From the NCBI GenBank assembly GCA_027621335.1, contig JAQCAN010000157.1:1-6060 (forward strand): a DNA stretch of 6,060 nt, read 5' to 3'. This DNA is from Bacteroidota bacterium (GTDB lineage: Bacteria; Bacteroidota; Bacteroidia; Flavobacteriales_D; JABDKJ01). Under the pieces are notes generated by a model. It was not told where the DNA came from, ran no database searches, and saw only the letters and a program-made list of their open reading frames with translations. A program made the translations under genes and the position numbers. Numbering within the stretch: position 1 is the first letter of the stretch; every line of letters begins with the position of its first letter. Of this stretch, positions 5,191-6,060 are shown in pieces.

Positions 5191-6060
5191 ATGCCAATCT
5201 TAGACTTCCAAAAGCCAGATAAGGTCATCATGATCGACTCCAATGACAGGAATGGACAATTCGAGTTCAGACCTTTGGAGCCAGGTTACGGTGTTACTGT
5301 GGGTAATGCCTTGCGCAGGATCCTGCTCTCTTCACTTGAAGGGTTTGCCATCACCTCTTTGAGAATCGAAGGTGTAGAACATGAGTTCTCAGCCGTCAAA
5401 GGAGTAGTTGAGGATGTCACAGAGATCATCCTCAACCTGAAGCAGGTGCGTTTCAAGCAGCAGATCGATGGCGCAAATACGGAGAAGGTAAAAGTGACGC
5501 TCTCGGGTAAAGACACTTTCTCAGCCGGAGATATAGGGAATTTCACATCTGCATTCCAGGTGTTGAATCCTGATCTGGTCATCGCTCACATGGACAAGAA
5601 AGTTAAACTGGTCCTTGAGATTACCATCGGGAAAGGGCGTGGTTATGTACCTGCCGAGGAGAACAAGGTGACAAGTGCACCAATGGGAACCATCTTCACG
5701 GACAGCATCTTCACTCCTATCAAGAACGTGAAGTACAACATTGAGAACTTCAGGGTAGAGCAGAAGACGGATTATGAGAAGCTCATCATCGAGTTGATCA
5801 CAGATGGTAGCATCACACCTAAGGATGCGCTTCAAGAAGCTGCGAAAATCCTGATCCATCACTTCATGCTCTTCTCAGATGAGCGCATCACTTTGGAGAC
5901 AGAAGTTAAAAAGGATAGTGAGGAGTTCGATGAGAGTTCACTGCACATGAGGCAGCTGTTGAAATCAAAGTTGGTAGACATGAACTTGTCTGTCAGGGCC
6001 TTGAACTGTCTGAAGGCAGCGGACATAGAGACCCTTGGGGATCTAGTCTCTTTCAACAAG
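5191..6060 (+). CDS. rpoA: DNA-directed RNA polymerase alpha subunit, 3' truncated by window
   Basis: Alpha forms the dimer that starts RNA polymerase assembly (N-terminal domain) and contacts promoters and activators (C-terminal domain). The 290 codons present run open to the window end; the family is usually about 330 residues, so roughly 40 are missing. The N-terminal domain (about 1-230) contains EPGYGVTVGNALRRILLSSL (30-49), where Arg43 matches E. coli Arg45, needed for assembly. It also has GVVEDVTEIILNLK (71-84) and GRGYVPAEEN (149-158). An acidic, flexible linker (about 233-250, KKDSEEFDESS) leads to the C-terminal domain, where NLSVRALNCLKAADIETLGD (265-284) carries Arg269 and Asn272, equivalents of the UP-element-contacting Arg265 and Asn268. 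The ATG at 5191 is 23 bases after rpsD, without a Shine-Dalgarno sequence. rplQ would be expected next. Confidence 0.97.
   Translation, partial: MPILDFQKPDKVIMIDSNDRNGQFEFRPLEPGYGVTVGNALRRILLSSLEGFAITSLRIEGVEHEFSAVKGVVEDVTEIILNLKQVRFKQQIDGANTEKVKVTLSGKDTFSAGDIGNFTSAFQVLNPDLVIAHMDKKVKLVLEITIGKGRGYVPAEENKVTSAPMGTIFTDSIFTPIKNVKYNIENFRVEQKTDYEKLIIELITDGSITPKDALQEAAKILIHHFMLFSDERITLETEVKKDSEEFDESSLHMRQLLKSKLVDMNLSVRALNCLKAADIETLGDLVSFNK

Noticed and set aside
1..6060. Search for an undescribed system, mobile element, CRISPR array or foreign insertion.
   Set aside because: Every part of the window is accounted for by conserved operon genes, with gaps of 38 bases or less; no repeats, terminators or compositional breaks were seen.

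Overview
This window is one uninterrupted stretch of the bacterial spc-alpha ribosomal protein operon, read entirely on the + strand. The gene order is the 3' tail of rplR, then rpsE, rpmD, rplO, secY, map, infA, rpmJ, rpsM, rpsK, rpsD and a 3'-truncated rpoA. Every gene is intact except the two cut by the window edges. Nothing is inserted: there are no mobile elements, tRNAs, CRISPR arrays or foreign genes.

The organism is most likely a member of Bacteroidota, probably Flavobacteriales or a relative. Four things point there. (1) secY is followed directly by map, infA and rpmJ, with no adk between secY and map. (2) None of the eleven complete 5' gene junctions has a usable Shine-Dalgarno sequence, although perfect AAGGAGG strings occur inside coding sequence. 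(3) bL36 and uS4 are both versions without the zinc-binding cysteines. (4) Protein details such as the SecY cytoplasmic loop PGVKPGKK and the rpoA C-terminal domain segment fit that phylum as I remember it. Base composition is moderate (mid-40s % GC by eye), which is higher than many Flavobacterium genomes. I cannot name a genus.

Region by region: 1-1206 carries spc-operon ribosomal proteins (uL18 end, uS5, uL30, uL15). 1220-3707 carries the protein-export channel SecY, methionine aminopeptidase, initiation factor IF1 and bL36. 3737-6060 is the alpha-operon part (uS13, uS11, uS4, RNA polymerase alpha). Gaps between genes are 2 to 38 bases, with no recognisable promoter or terminator, so the whole block is probably co-transcribed from promoters upstream of the window. 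rplQ would be expected just downstream.

Together the genes build both ribosomal subunits, start translation (IF1), trim the initiator methionine (Map), export membrane and secreted proteins (SecY) and nucleate RNA polymerase assembly (alpha). I found no undescribed system. The observations worth a second look concern translation initiation without Shine-Dalgarno pairing and lineage-specific residue changes in otherwise universal proteins.
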